Below are positions 51,606 to 62,509 of a stretch of DNA of 64,000 nt, in pieces. The notes beneath the pieces were generated by a model that saw only the letters and a program-made list of their open reading frames with translations, searched no databases and was not told where the DNA came from. Position 1 is the first letter of the stretch. Each line of letters starts with the position of its first letter. Origin of the DNA: Pyrus communis (taxonomy: Eukaryota > Streptophyta > Magnoliopsida > Rosales > Rosaceae); contig NC_084815.1 of the NCBI RefSeq assembly GCF_963583255.1, forward strand, positions 10,091,724 to 10,155,723, given 5' to 3'. A program made the position numbers and the translations under genes.

Positions 51606-52540
51606 AGGGTAAAAGAACAGTACCACCACTTGATATTATCTCTATATATGTCGACCTTCGTCTTTTATGGCAAGGCAAACCTGAAGAAAATGTCCAACTC
51701 TTCCGCACCTCTGAGGGCGCTCTCCCAGCAACGCCTTTTGAAATACTCAATTTTTTCTCCCCCAAAGAAGATACCAGAAACCTGGAGTACAAATAAGGCA
51801 GAAGGAAACGGTCGATCGAAGCATGTGGAGACAGCACAACAAATACATGTGCTGATTCATTCACCGCTTCTTCAAAAGCAAAGGTATCTCATATCATAAA
51901 GGTCAAAAGCAAAAGTATCTCATATCATGCTCTTTCCCTGTCTTTTTCTTTGTCCTTGTTCTTACTCGCATGGCAAAGTAAAAGAAGCAATCAGCCGGCA
52001 CTTGGAGTCAATCTTCCGATCTGGAGCCAACTGCCTGGAATCTATTCCTGATTGCTTACCTAGCGTTGCTCTCGAGTAGTCATCTTCAACGGTTGATACA
52101 CTTCCGGAGAAGGGACCACTTCTGCAAAGGGGAGCGAGTAAGGCAAGTGAAAATGATACATTGAAGCATGTGGAGACAAACATAGGCTGAGTTATCCTCC
52201 AACCCTTTTCAATACGAATTGGAAAGATTGAACAAAGAAACAGACCAAAGGGGTAAGCTTAGACCTTCGGGGAAGACCAAAAGAATCCTGCTGCCCAGTT
52301 CAACAGTAGCACAAAGGAAAATCAATGATGGGCGGAAACCAGTTCAAGAGTAAGCCTGTGGAGTCACTATGATCAAAGCCTCAATGCAATTACCAAGGAG
52401 AAGAGGGAATTTACACTCCATAACCAGATTTGCGTCCCTAAACTCTTCTCTTTGTTAATTACATTCTGCCATGTTTAGTATGTTTAAATTGCTTTTTGTG
52501 TGTTTATTTATGCTTAAAACATTGAGGACAATGTTTGATT

Positions 52541-52554
52541 TAAGTGTGGGGGGG
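52541..52554 (+). other. Internal polypurine tract 1 of element V
   Basis: TAAGTGTGGGGGGG after ACATTGAGGACAATGT. Confidence 0.65.
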
Positions 52555-53284
52555 TAACTAAGTATATTTAATGCAAATTCGTGGGATTTTATCACCCATA
52601 ACTTCAAATGTTGTTCCTTGCTGTTTTAAGGTGTTTTTAAGTTGTTTTAGAGTGTTTTAGTATGTTTTGTTTTTATAACTCCGAAAATCACATAAAAATT
52701 TGAAAAACATGTTTTAAAAAGCCTAAAAAGAGTGTTTTGAGTCGTTTTTGTGTGTTTGTGTCTTAGGGTACCTTCCAACACAATGATAAGGATTTGGTTT
52801 GTAATTGCATGACGGTTAAAAAGAGTTATAAACATAGAGAAAAGTTTGATTTACTCTTGGTATATGCTTGGATATGGTTATAATGTATGACTTCACATGC
52901 AATCATAAAAGAAAAATTCGTTTTTGTAACATGCTTGAAGGAAGGAACTCAAACAAACGCTACATCCCTGTGAGACTCGAGCCATTACTTTCTTTGGAGA
53001 GTTATTTTCTGTGATTCTTTGTTTTCTAAAGTTGTTGCATGATCTCATTATTTCTTGCTTGGTTGCTACTTAGAATGCAATTGTATCATGATAGAACTAA
53101 ATGCTAGAACTTATATCCGTTTCATTCAAAGCATGACATTGAGTTGCATAACATATATCAAGATGAAGTTGTGTAGTTGCCACCATAGCCAAATAGCCTT
53201 ACTTCCCATATTTCGTATATATTAGTTTTAACCTCGTTGAGCCTCGTTTAGCCTATTTTCTTTGCTAACCACATCACCCCTTAC
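52555..53284 (+). other. Start of the noncoding 3' region of V
   Basis: Nearly identical to 60798-61515 in T. Element T inserted after CTTAC (53280-53284). No gene seen. Confidence 0.7.
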
Positions 53285-55718
53285 TGATAGGAGCATATTC
53301 ATGCGACTTAAATGGCTTGTTCTCGTGCATTTACGTTATGTTTCTTTAGTTATTTTAGTACTTTAAGCTATTTTCGTGTGTTTGTAGGTCCAAAGGGCTA
53401 AAGGAGCAAAAAGATGCATTTTGGAGACTTTTGGAGCACTTTTGGGCTAAGGATGGATAGCTTATGCTTGGAGCCAAAGTGTTGGACGAATTTGAAGACG
53501 TAATTGAAGACCAAAGTGTTGGAACCTTGTTCCCTTTAGTTTTAGGACATTTAAACCTTTCCAATTTCCTTAGCCGTGCATAACATTCCAACATTCCACT
53601 CCTTCATTTCAGCCACACTCCCACATATCATTACTTATCATCACATATCATATCACTTATCACTTATCACTTATCACTTATCACTCATCACTTATCTTAT
53701 CATTCACCACTTATCATATCATACACTCAATCACTTATCACATATCACTTATCACATATCATTCACCACTTATCATATCATACACTCAATCACTTATCAC
53801 TTATCATCATCACTCTAGCTTTAATTCACATGCACATTCACTCACCACAAACATTTCACATGCACTTGTTCCTCCATTAAATCAGCCACATGCACTTCCC
53901 ACTCATCATAACCTAGCTGCACAAGCCACCCCACATGTCCCTTTAATCATTCAAACATGCACTCCCATTAATTAAACCATGCAGCCACACCTTCACCCAC
54001 ATGCACCATTCAAACATACACCCAAACACCACCAGAAATCATCATTGCCGTGGGTACCTATCCCATTTCAGATTGTCATTCCACTTCATTGCACATGCAT
54101 CTTCATAATTCAACACATGCATTCATTATTTATTTACTTTGCATCCTTTAATTTAATCACATGCACATTCAAACAAACACAATCATCAAACCACCCTTGT
54201 GCCGTGCCTTCCCTATTAATCCAAACACCACTCCCCAAACCATTCACACCATCAAACTCACCTTAGACCTTGTGCCACAACGAAGAGGAAGAGAAGAGTG
54301 CCTAAACGTTCATACAATTCAAGTTTGAGTTGTTGGAATGTTTAGGTGTTTCTTTGATTTCAATGTTTAATTTCAATGCTCTTTGTTTTGTACGAATGAG
54401 GAATGGAAGATAAGAGGGCCTAAACGTTCATACAATTCAAGTTTGAGTTGTTGGAATGTTTAGGTGTTTCTTTGATTTCAAAGTTATGAGGAACTAAACC
54501 CCCCCTTGGCTAGGGGGGGATTCGAAATATATGTTTATGCTTGCATTTTGATTTGATTACTTCTAATTGCGTTTCATAAGTTGTGGATTCAATTTGTTTA
54601 ACCGTTTGATTGATAACTTATTTATGTATGTTTATTGAGAATGCGCGCTTAATTTTCATGCATGAATATGACGCTAGAATATAAGTAAGTTTCACCTAAT
54701 CATTATGAACTTATATTCACAAGTAGTGGAGGTTGCTTATAAACAATCGCGTTAAACAAATTCTTGGCATAAGTTTCATGCAATCCATAGTAACGAATGC
54801 CTCGTCAACACTTATAATTTTCATAGAACGTAATGATTCTTGCTTGTATCTCTTCTATGCATTCATGTTGAGGACTTGTGGGGAATGTTTTGAATTGTTG
54901 TATGCGCTAACCCATCCAATTCAATAACGTTAGGAAGATTTGAAGGTTAATTAGTGCATCACGGTTAACCCGGGGTGTTGAGTTTCATGGTTTATTGAAA
55001 TGCAATTGGAAATCATTTTATTATGCAAGTATAACATGTATGGAGATGAATCCCTTAGCCATTCTATCATCCATTCATTCCATTCCATCAAATTCGTTTT
55101 ACAATCTGTTTAGTTTATTAACTTGTTTTGTTATTTCAATTTTCGTATAAATCTAAATCCCCCTTTACTTTAATGTCCAATTTAGTTAGAAATCAATTTA
55201 GTTTGTGCTTTTAAGTCTTTTGATTCATTTTATTTCCCAATTTCGTCCAGATTCACCAAAGTGCTCAAAACTGCCCAGAAAGTGATTTTAAGACAGTTTT
55301 GAGTGTTTTGGGTGATGTTTGAGTCTTTTGGTTTGTTTTAATGTTTTAAGTGTTTAGTTTTACATTCTTTGAGTTAGTTTATTGTTTTATATTGTGTTTT
55401 TACGTTCTTGAGTCAAGTTATTACTTAATTTCGTCCAAATTTGTGTTTGTGCTCAAATCTGCCCAGAAAGTGGTTTTTAGGCAGATTTGAGTGTGTTTGT
55501 GTTGTTTTGAGTCTTTTGGTTTGTCTTAGTGTTTTAAAGTTTAGTTTTGCATTCTTTGAGTCTAGTATAGTGTTTCATATTGTTATTTTACGTTTTTGAG
55601 TCAAATCCAAGTGGTTAACAATCCCTCCTAATCCCCGGTCCAGAACGATCCCTACTTATACTTATACTACAATTGTCAAAAAGAGGGTTTAATTTGTGTG
55701 CGTATAATTCTCGCATCA
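53285..55718 (+). mobile_element. 5' LTR of element T
   Basis: 2434 bp. Similar to W but with a deletion between AAACAAACACAATCAT and CAAACCACCC (about 54184) that removes the TATA-box region; the 3' LTR has the same deletion. Duplicated hairpin A, hairpin B, stem-loop C and two hairpins D are present. Confidence 0.9.
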
Positions 55719-55723
55719 AATTT

Positions 55724-55742
55724 TGGCGCCGTTGCCGGGGAT
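55724..55742 (+). other. Primer-binding site (tRNA-Asp), element T
   Basis: TGGCGCCGTTGCCGGGGAT six bases after the LTR. Confidence 0.9.
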
Positions 55743-55837
55743 TAGAAAATTTGCTAATCCCTTGGATTGTTTTATTTTCGTTTGTTTTTATTCCAGATTC
55801 TTAATCTTGTTTTGTTTCTTGTTTTAGGTACTAGTTC

Positions 55838-55882
55838 ATGACTCGGAGTTCTCATCCGATTCGTGAACATATCCTGGAGTGA
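55838..55882 (+). pseudogene. 14-codon gag remnant of element T
   Basis: MTRSSHPIREHILE then stop, identical in protein to the N remnant. GCTACTTGGGAGGCAACCC follows at 55921-55939. Confidence 0.75.
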
Positions 55883-55962
55883 TTGGGTTCTTCGTCCGGC
55901 TGCAAGACGTAAAAGAAAGCGCTACTTGGGAGGCAACCCAATGCACTGAATAAACAAAGCAT

Positions 55963-55966
<4 letters not shown>

Positions 55967-56011
<45 letters not shown>
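55967..56011 (+). repeat. Oligo(A) tract of element T
   Basis: 45 A, starting 12 bases after AATAAA (55949-55954). Confidence 0.8.
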
Positions 56012-56013
<2 letters not shown>

Positions 56014-56039
56014 TACTAAACATGGAGAAAGGTGGAGCT

Positions 56040-56711
56040 TCACAAAGGTTGTTTACGTGAAGCCCCACTACGAGGCGCAGAAGTGGAAGGCATAGAAGCA
56101 GAAGGCATAGAAGCGGGAGGCATCGGAGCGGAAGCCATCGGAGCGGGAGGCATCGGAGCTAGAGCATTCCAGGCCTCAATACTTGGCCAAGCGCTGGATG
56201 ACCCAGGAAAAAGTTGCCTCTGAAGATAAGCCGCAAGCCTTTGACGGTCACTTTGGATTTGACCCTCAGATTCGTGTAGCTCATCAAGCTTCCTCTTCAT
56301 GCCCGACGAATAGTTGTTGGCAAGCACGTGCAAACTTCTATTCTCGTACTTAAGCTGCTGGATCTCCTGCTTGAGGCTTTCCGCCTCTGCCATCAATGAT
56401 TCCACCTGACGGGAGCGGGCAAGCAGGCGTTGGCCCATGTTGGACACAGAACTCGCACACTGAACACTAAGTGCGAGGGACTCTTGAACGGCCAACTCAT
56501 CGGACCGTCCTGACAGCAGCCTACTATCTTTTGGAGTGAGGAGGTTCCTAGCTACTATTGTAGCTGTTGTGGCGTCCTGCATCACGGAGTCTTCACCTGT
56601 GAGAGGACCGTTAGAAGATAAGAAAGAAGGGCGCCATACGTTACCTTGACGCGGCGCGCCCGTATCACTGCTAAGCCTCAATTCCAAGCTAAGGTTCGAT
56701 GAGTTTGCCAT
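56040..56711 (-). CDS. Antisense-strand coiled-coil protein of element T (intact, 223 codons)
   Basis: Same family as 5502, from MANSSNLSLE to KQPL, on the strand opposite to T. Differences such as VESLMAEAESL and QRQLFPGSS keep the coiled coil and frame. The tail is APMPPAPMAS/ASMPS-type. Being intact in a young element makes this the best candidate for a copy that is still expressed. Function unknown. Confidence 0.78.
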   Translation of the reverse strand: MANSSNLSLELRLSSDTGAPRQGNVWRPSFLSSNGPLTGEDSVMQDATTATIVARNLLTPKDSRLLSGRSDELAVQESLALSVQCASSVSNMGQRLLARSRQVESLMAEAESLKQEIQQLKYENRSLHVLANNYSSGMKRKLDELHESEGQIQSDRQRLAAYLQRQLFPGSSSAWPSIEAWNALAPMPPAPMASAPMPPASMPSASMPSTSAPRSGASRKQPL

Positions 56712-56799
56712 TTTTCAAAAGTGTTCAAAGAGGTGGATGGAGTTAAATTTCAAAGGGCCGGAGACGATGTTCAAGAATGGGAATTCTTCAGAGTGTGTT

Positions 56800-57170
56800 T
56801 GTTGTGGTGATCGATAGCTCTATAAAAAAGCCAAGGCGACGCGTCCACCGATTCAAAAAGCCGGAATTTCCGGCGGAAGTTCGGCGACGCTTTCTCTGCT
56901 TTTCAGAAAACGCGTTCAACTTTATCAAAAGTTCACGTGGAGGTCATCATCGCAGCTACACTTTTGCCGACAAGCGTAAATTTCGGCGACGCTTTCTCTG
57001 CTTTTCAGAAAACGCGTGCGACTTTGTCAAAAGAGCTCTGACAGAGCCGCATCCGCACTACCACGTGTCGTTCAGAAAGCGAATGGGCGCCTGTGCAGAA
57101 ATCGAAGGGGCGTCCGTTCAGAAATCGAAGAGCCGTTTGCTCAGAAATTGAAGAGACGTTTGTCGACAAG
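56800..57170 (-). promoter_or_regulatory. Putative promoter of the antisense gene (T copy)
   Basis: Two G-boxes (56934-56939 and 57062-57067), 128 bases apart as in V, ACGCGT modules, and the distal 23-bp units. Solo LTR R inserted just beyond it at 57190. Confidence 0.48.
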
Positions 57171-57189
57171 GGTAAAAGAACAGTACCAC

Positions 57190-59854
57190 TGATAGGAGCA
57201 TATTCATGCGACTTAAATGGCTTGTTCTCGTGCATTTACGTTATGTTTCTCTAGTTATTTTAGTCTTTTATGCTTCTTTTGTGTGTTTTCAGGTTCTAAG
57301 GGCAAGGTATGCAAAAGGATGCCTTTTGGAGCCTTTTGGAGCAAATTAGAGATTGGAATGGATATCATATGCTTGGAGCCAAGAGGATGGACGAAATTAA
57401 AGACTTGAAGTAGGAAAGTTAAATCCTAAAAGACCTCATGTTTAAGCATCATTGAAGACTCCTACGCATTTTAGAACACAAAAACAACATTCCTTGCAAC
57501 CTTAGGACATTGTCGTGTGTTTCCTTGTGTCTCCCTTCCTTGCCATGCAAGGAAGGGCTTTGTTCCCTATTTTAAACACTTAAAGCATTCATTTATCATA
57601 TCATTCACTTATTAAAACCATTCACTTATCACTTCCATTCACTTATCACTTATCACTTATCACTTCCATTCACTTATCACTCACCACATATCATTCATTT
57701 ATCACTTAACATATCATTCATTTATCACTTAACATATCATACACTTATCATAATCATTAACTTATCACTTATCATAATCATTCACTTATTCTTTCATCAT
57801 TCAACCACCAATTCAACACATGCATTTCAAACCTTTCAACACCCTTTAATCATCTCCCTTTAAGTTATGATTTTATTTCCTAACCCTACATGCATTATTT
57901 ATTAGCATCTTCACATGCATTCACACACACTTCACACAAACAAACAACTCAAAACCGTGAGCTCCCATTCCCTTATGCCATTTTCAGATTTCCACCCACT
58001 AACCTAGTCATCAACACATGCATTCCCTTCACATTCACCCACATGCACTCCCACTCTTTAATCATATGCACTCCCATCATAATTCCACCACCAATTCAGC
58101 CACAAAACATTATCATTGCACCACATTCAACCACTCCACATCCCTCACCAAGAAACCATTCAACACACACATGCATCCTGAAATTCTTTGCCATGCAATC
58201 ACATGCATTTCCCTTGACATTTTCAGCCATCACACTTCATCATTACACCACCATTCACTCTTTAACCCACACACACTTCACACAAACAACATTCACATGC
58301 ATTCACATGCATTTCCAACACAAAACACACTCAAAACCGTGGCCACCTTTGCATTTCAGGATTCCCATTTGCATTTTCAGATTTCCAGCTTTCCCTTTTA
58401 TTTTCCAGCTTTCATTCTTCATCATTGCAGCCATTCCACATGCAATTCTCCATCATTCCTCCACACAAACACCTTAAACAAATAGCCATATACATCTCCA
58501 CTCCTCCTATAAGTACCCTTGCATTCCCATCATTCAAAACATCTCATTCACAACACAACACACCACAAACACTTCCATTCCTTCTCTTTGCCGTGAGTCC
58601 CCTTAGAATCCAAAACCATCTTTCCATTTCCACCACTTCCCAACCCTCCAAACCACTCCTCTACCATTTCCATAATCCCCCAAACCTCACCTTAGACCTT
58701 GTGCTACAACAACGAGGAAGATAAGAGGGCCTAAACGTTCATACAATTCAAGTTTGAGTTGTTGGAATGTTTAGGTGTTTCTTTGATTTCAAAGTTTAAA
58801 TTCAATTCTCTTTGTTTTGTACGTATGAGGAATGGAAGAGAAGAGTGCCTAAACGTTCATACAATTCAAGTTTGAGTTGTTGGAATGTTTAGGTGTTTCT
58901 TTAATTTCAAAGTTATGAGGAAATAAACCCCCCCTTTAGCTAGGGGGTGATTCGAAATAAATGTTTATACTTGCATTTTGATTTGATTACCTTTCGTTGG
59001 AATTTCATAAGTTTTGAATTCAATTTGTTTAACCGTTTGATTGATAACTTATTTATGAATGTTTATTAAGAATGCGCGCTTAATTTTCATGCATAAATAT
59101 GACGCTAGAATATAAGTGAATTTCACCTAATCGTTATGAACTTATATTCACAAGTAGTGGAGGTTGCTTATAAACAATCGCGTTAAACGAATTCTTGGCA
59201 TAAGTTTCATGCGTATTCCATAGTAACGAATGCCTCGTCAACACTTATAGTTTTCATAATGCTTAATGATCTTTGATTGTATCTTTATTGTGCTTTTCAC
59301 GTAAAGGACTTTTGGAGAATGTGGTGAATTGCGTTGCGCTAACCCATCCAATTCATTAACTTAAGGAGAACTTGACGGTTAATTTAAGCGGACCTAATTA
59401 ACCCGGGGCGTTGAGTTTCATAATTTATCGAAAGACCAACTGAGAATCAATCTTGTATGCAAGTGTAACATGTATGGAGATGAACCCCTTAGCTAGCATT
59501 CATCCATAAATTTCATATTTACATTCTGTCTAGTTTATTAACTTGTTTCGTTATTTCAATTTTCGTAAAAACCTCAATCCCCCTTTTGCTTTAATGTTCA
59601 TTTTAGTTAGAATTCAATTTAGTTTGTGTTTTTAAAGCATTTTGAGTTTTTGGTTTGTCTTAGTGTTTTAAACTTTAATTTTGCATTCTTTGAGTCTAGT
59701 TTAGTGTTTTAAACTTTATTTTACGTTTTTGAGTCAGTTTCCAAGAGATTTGCAAGCCCTCCTAATCCCCGGTCTAGAACGATCCCTCACTTATCCATTC
59801 TACTACAATTGTCAAACGAGGGTTTAATTTGAGTGTCAAGTAAATCATGCATCA
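57190..59854 (+). mobile_element. Solo LTR R
   Basis: 2665 bp, TGATAGGAGC to GCATCA, flanked by ACCAC (57185-57189 and 59855-59859), in the spacer of T. Duplicated hairpin A, hairpin B and stem-loop C are present. A weak TATA box TATAAGTA lies at 58508-58515. Confidence 0.85.
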
Positions 59855-60774
59855 ACCACCACTTGATATTATCTCTATATATGTCGACCTTCGTCTTTTA
59901 TGGCAAGGCAAACCTGAAGAAAATGTCCAACTCTTCCGCACCTCTGAGGGCGCTCTCCCAGCAACGCCTTTTGAAATACTCAATTTTTTCTCCCCCAAAG
60001 AAGATACCAGAAACCTGGAGTACAAATAAGGCAGAAGGAAACGGTCGGTCGAAGCATGTGGAGACAACCACAACAAATACATGTGCTGCTTCATTCGCCG
60101 TTTCTTCAAAAGCAAACGTATCTCATATCATCAAGGTCTAAAGCAAAAGTATCTCATATCATGCTCTTTCCCTGTCCTTTTCTTTGTCCTTGTTCTTACT
60201 CGCATGGCAAAGTAAAAGAAGCAATCAGCCGGCACTTGGAGTCAGTCTTCCGATCTGGAGCCAACTGCCTGGAATCCATTCCTGATTGCTTACCTAGCGT
60301 TGCTCTCGAGTAGTCATCTTCAACGGTTGATACACTTCCAGAGAAGGGACCACTTCTGCAAAGGGGAGCGAGTAAGGCAAGTGAAAATGATACATTGAAG
60401 CATGTGGAGACAAACTTAGGCTGAGTTATCCTCCAACCCCTTTCAATACGAATTGGAAAGATTGAACAAAGAAACAGACCAAAGGAGTAAGCTCAGACCT
60501 TCGGGGAAGACCAAAAGAATCCTGCTGCCCAGTTCAACAGTAGCACAAAGGAAAATCAATGATGGGCGGAAACCAGTTCAAGAGTAAGCCTGTGGAGTCA
60601 CTATGATCAAAGCCTCAATGCAATTACCAAGGAGAAGAGGGAATTTACACTCCATAACCAGATTTGCGTCCCTAAACTCTTCTCTTTGTTAATTACATTC
60701 TGCCATGTTTAGTATGTTTAAATTGCTTTTTGTGTGTTTACTTATGCTTAAAACATTGAGGACAATGTTTGATT
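59855..60774 (+). other. Spacer of element T, right part
   Basis: Continues the T spacer after R, up to ACATTGAGGACAATGT. Same sequence class as 40880-41777. An 85-codon plus-strand frame (60056-60313) is open, but its N terminus differs from the Z version. Confidence 0.45.
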
Positions 60775-60797
60775 TAAGTGTGGGGGGGGGGGGGGGG
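60775..60797 (+). other. Internal polypurine tract 1 of element T (16-G run)
   Basis: TAAGTGT followed by 16 consecutive G, against 7 or 8 in the other elements. Confidence 0.65.
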
Positions 60798-62509
60798 TAA
60801 CTAAGTATATTTAATGCAAATTCGTGGGATTTTATCACCCATAACTTCAAATGTTGTTCCTTGCTGTTTTAAGGTGTTTTTAAGTTGTTTTAGAGTGTTT
60901 TAGTATGTTTTGTTTTTATAACTCCGAAAATCACATAACAATTTGAAAAACATGTTTTAAAAAGCCTAAAAAGAGTGTTTTGAGTCGTTTTTGTGTGTTT
61001 GTGTCTTAGGGTACCTTCCAACACAATGATAAGGATTTGGTTTGTAATTGCATGACGGTTAAAAAGAGTTATAAACATAGAGAAAAGTTTGATTTACTCT
61101 TGGTATATGCTTGGATATGGTTATAATGTATGACTTCACATGCAATCATAAAAGAAAAATTCGTTTTTGTAACATGCTTGAAGGAAGGAACTCAAACAAA
61201 CGCTACATCCCTGTGAGACTCGAGCCATTACTTTCTTTGGAGAGTTATTTTCTGTGATTCTTTGTTTTCTAAAGTTGTTGCATGATCTCATTATTCCTTG
61301 CTTGGTTGCTACTTAGAATGCAATTGTATCATGATAGAACTAAATGCTAGAACTTATATCCGTTTCATTCAAAGCATGACATTGAATTGCATAATATATA
61401 TCAAGATGAAGTTGTTGCCACCATAGCCAAATAGCCTTACTTCCCATATTTCGTATATATTAGTTTTAACCCCGTTGAGCCTCGTTTAGCCTATTTTCTT
61501 TGCTAACCAAATCACCCTTTACCTAACCTAGAGTAGGACTTTCCTATACCCTTGTTCTTGAAGTATAGTGAGCATGACTTAAAAGAATTCCTTTTGATTA
61601 ATATGTTGCAGAAAATAAGTGTGGGGGAAGGGATTTTTGTGTGTATGTATGTGCCTAAGTCTTAAAGGAGGCACGGGGAAAAAGAAAAAAAAAATGTGAG
61701 AAAAAGAAGAAGAAAAGAAAGAAAAAGAGTGAAAATAAGTGAGAATGGACTCACAAGTGTGATTGTTGAAGAAAGGGCCCAAAAAGTTTGAATATGGCCC
61801 TAAGTTTTGTGTGACTTCCCCTTGGGTGTTCAAAGTTGACTTCTGCGTTCTAAAGGGAATTCTAAGTGCCTAATTCAATACTTTGCTCACTATTGCTTAA
61901 AGAACGTTTGTTTTCCCTATCCTTTCATTGTTAGCCAACTCCCCAAGCCCCGTTACAACCTTTGACTTCTATCTTGATCGTTATGTGTTCAATAATGTGG
62001 AGTTTGGAATTGATATGAGCTTATGGACTCACTGGTTCTCGTTCTAAGTAGTAGCATTTCATTCATGAGATCATATATATACATGTTAATAATTCCAGAA
62101 AATGCTTTCCTTGTTATAACATATGTGAGTGTTCGTCTACATGTTTACATCAATCTTCTCACATATACCTAGTGTAGGGAGTGCAGTCAGAAAATCTGTG
62201 TGAAAAACGAGTGCATATCTTGTAAGGATTTGAGCAAATTCTCTAAGGCATGTTACTACATTCAAAACATGGTTTTAAATGCTTAATTGTGAAATAATAT
62301 GTGGTGACTATGAGTAAGAATGTACTTAAGTGTGAAGATGACAAAAATCTATGGGACTAATGATTTTTAACTTGTCATGTGCATTGGAAATCCCTGAAAC
62401 GATTGTTGGAAGGTTTAGGTTGAGTTTTTCTTGTTTAGTGTCGTTTTGTTTTTGGTTTCTTTTGTTTTGTTTTGCTCGAGGACTAGCAAAAGATAAGTGT
62501 GGGGGTATT
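60798..62509 (+). other. Noncoding 3' region of element T
   Basis: Contains polypurine tract 2 (61615-61627), a purine-rich stretch (about 61678-61745) and tract 3 (62493-62505) ending four bases before the LTR. Parallels 22065-23790 and 28576-30292. No credible coding frame. Confidence 0.7.
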
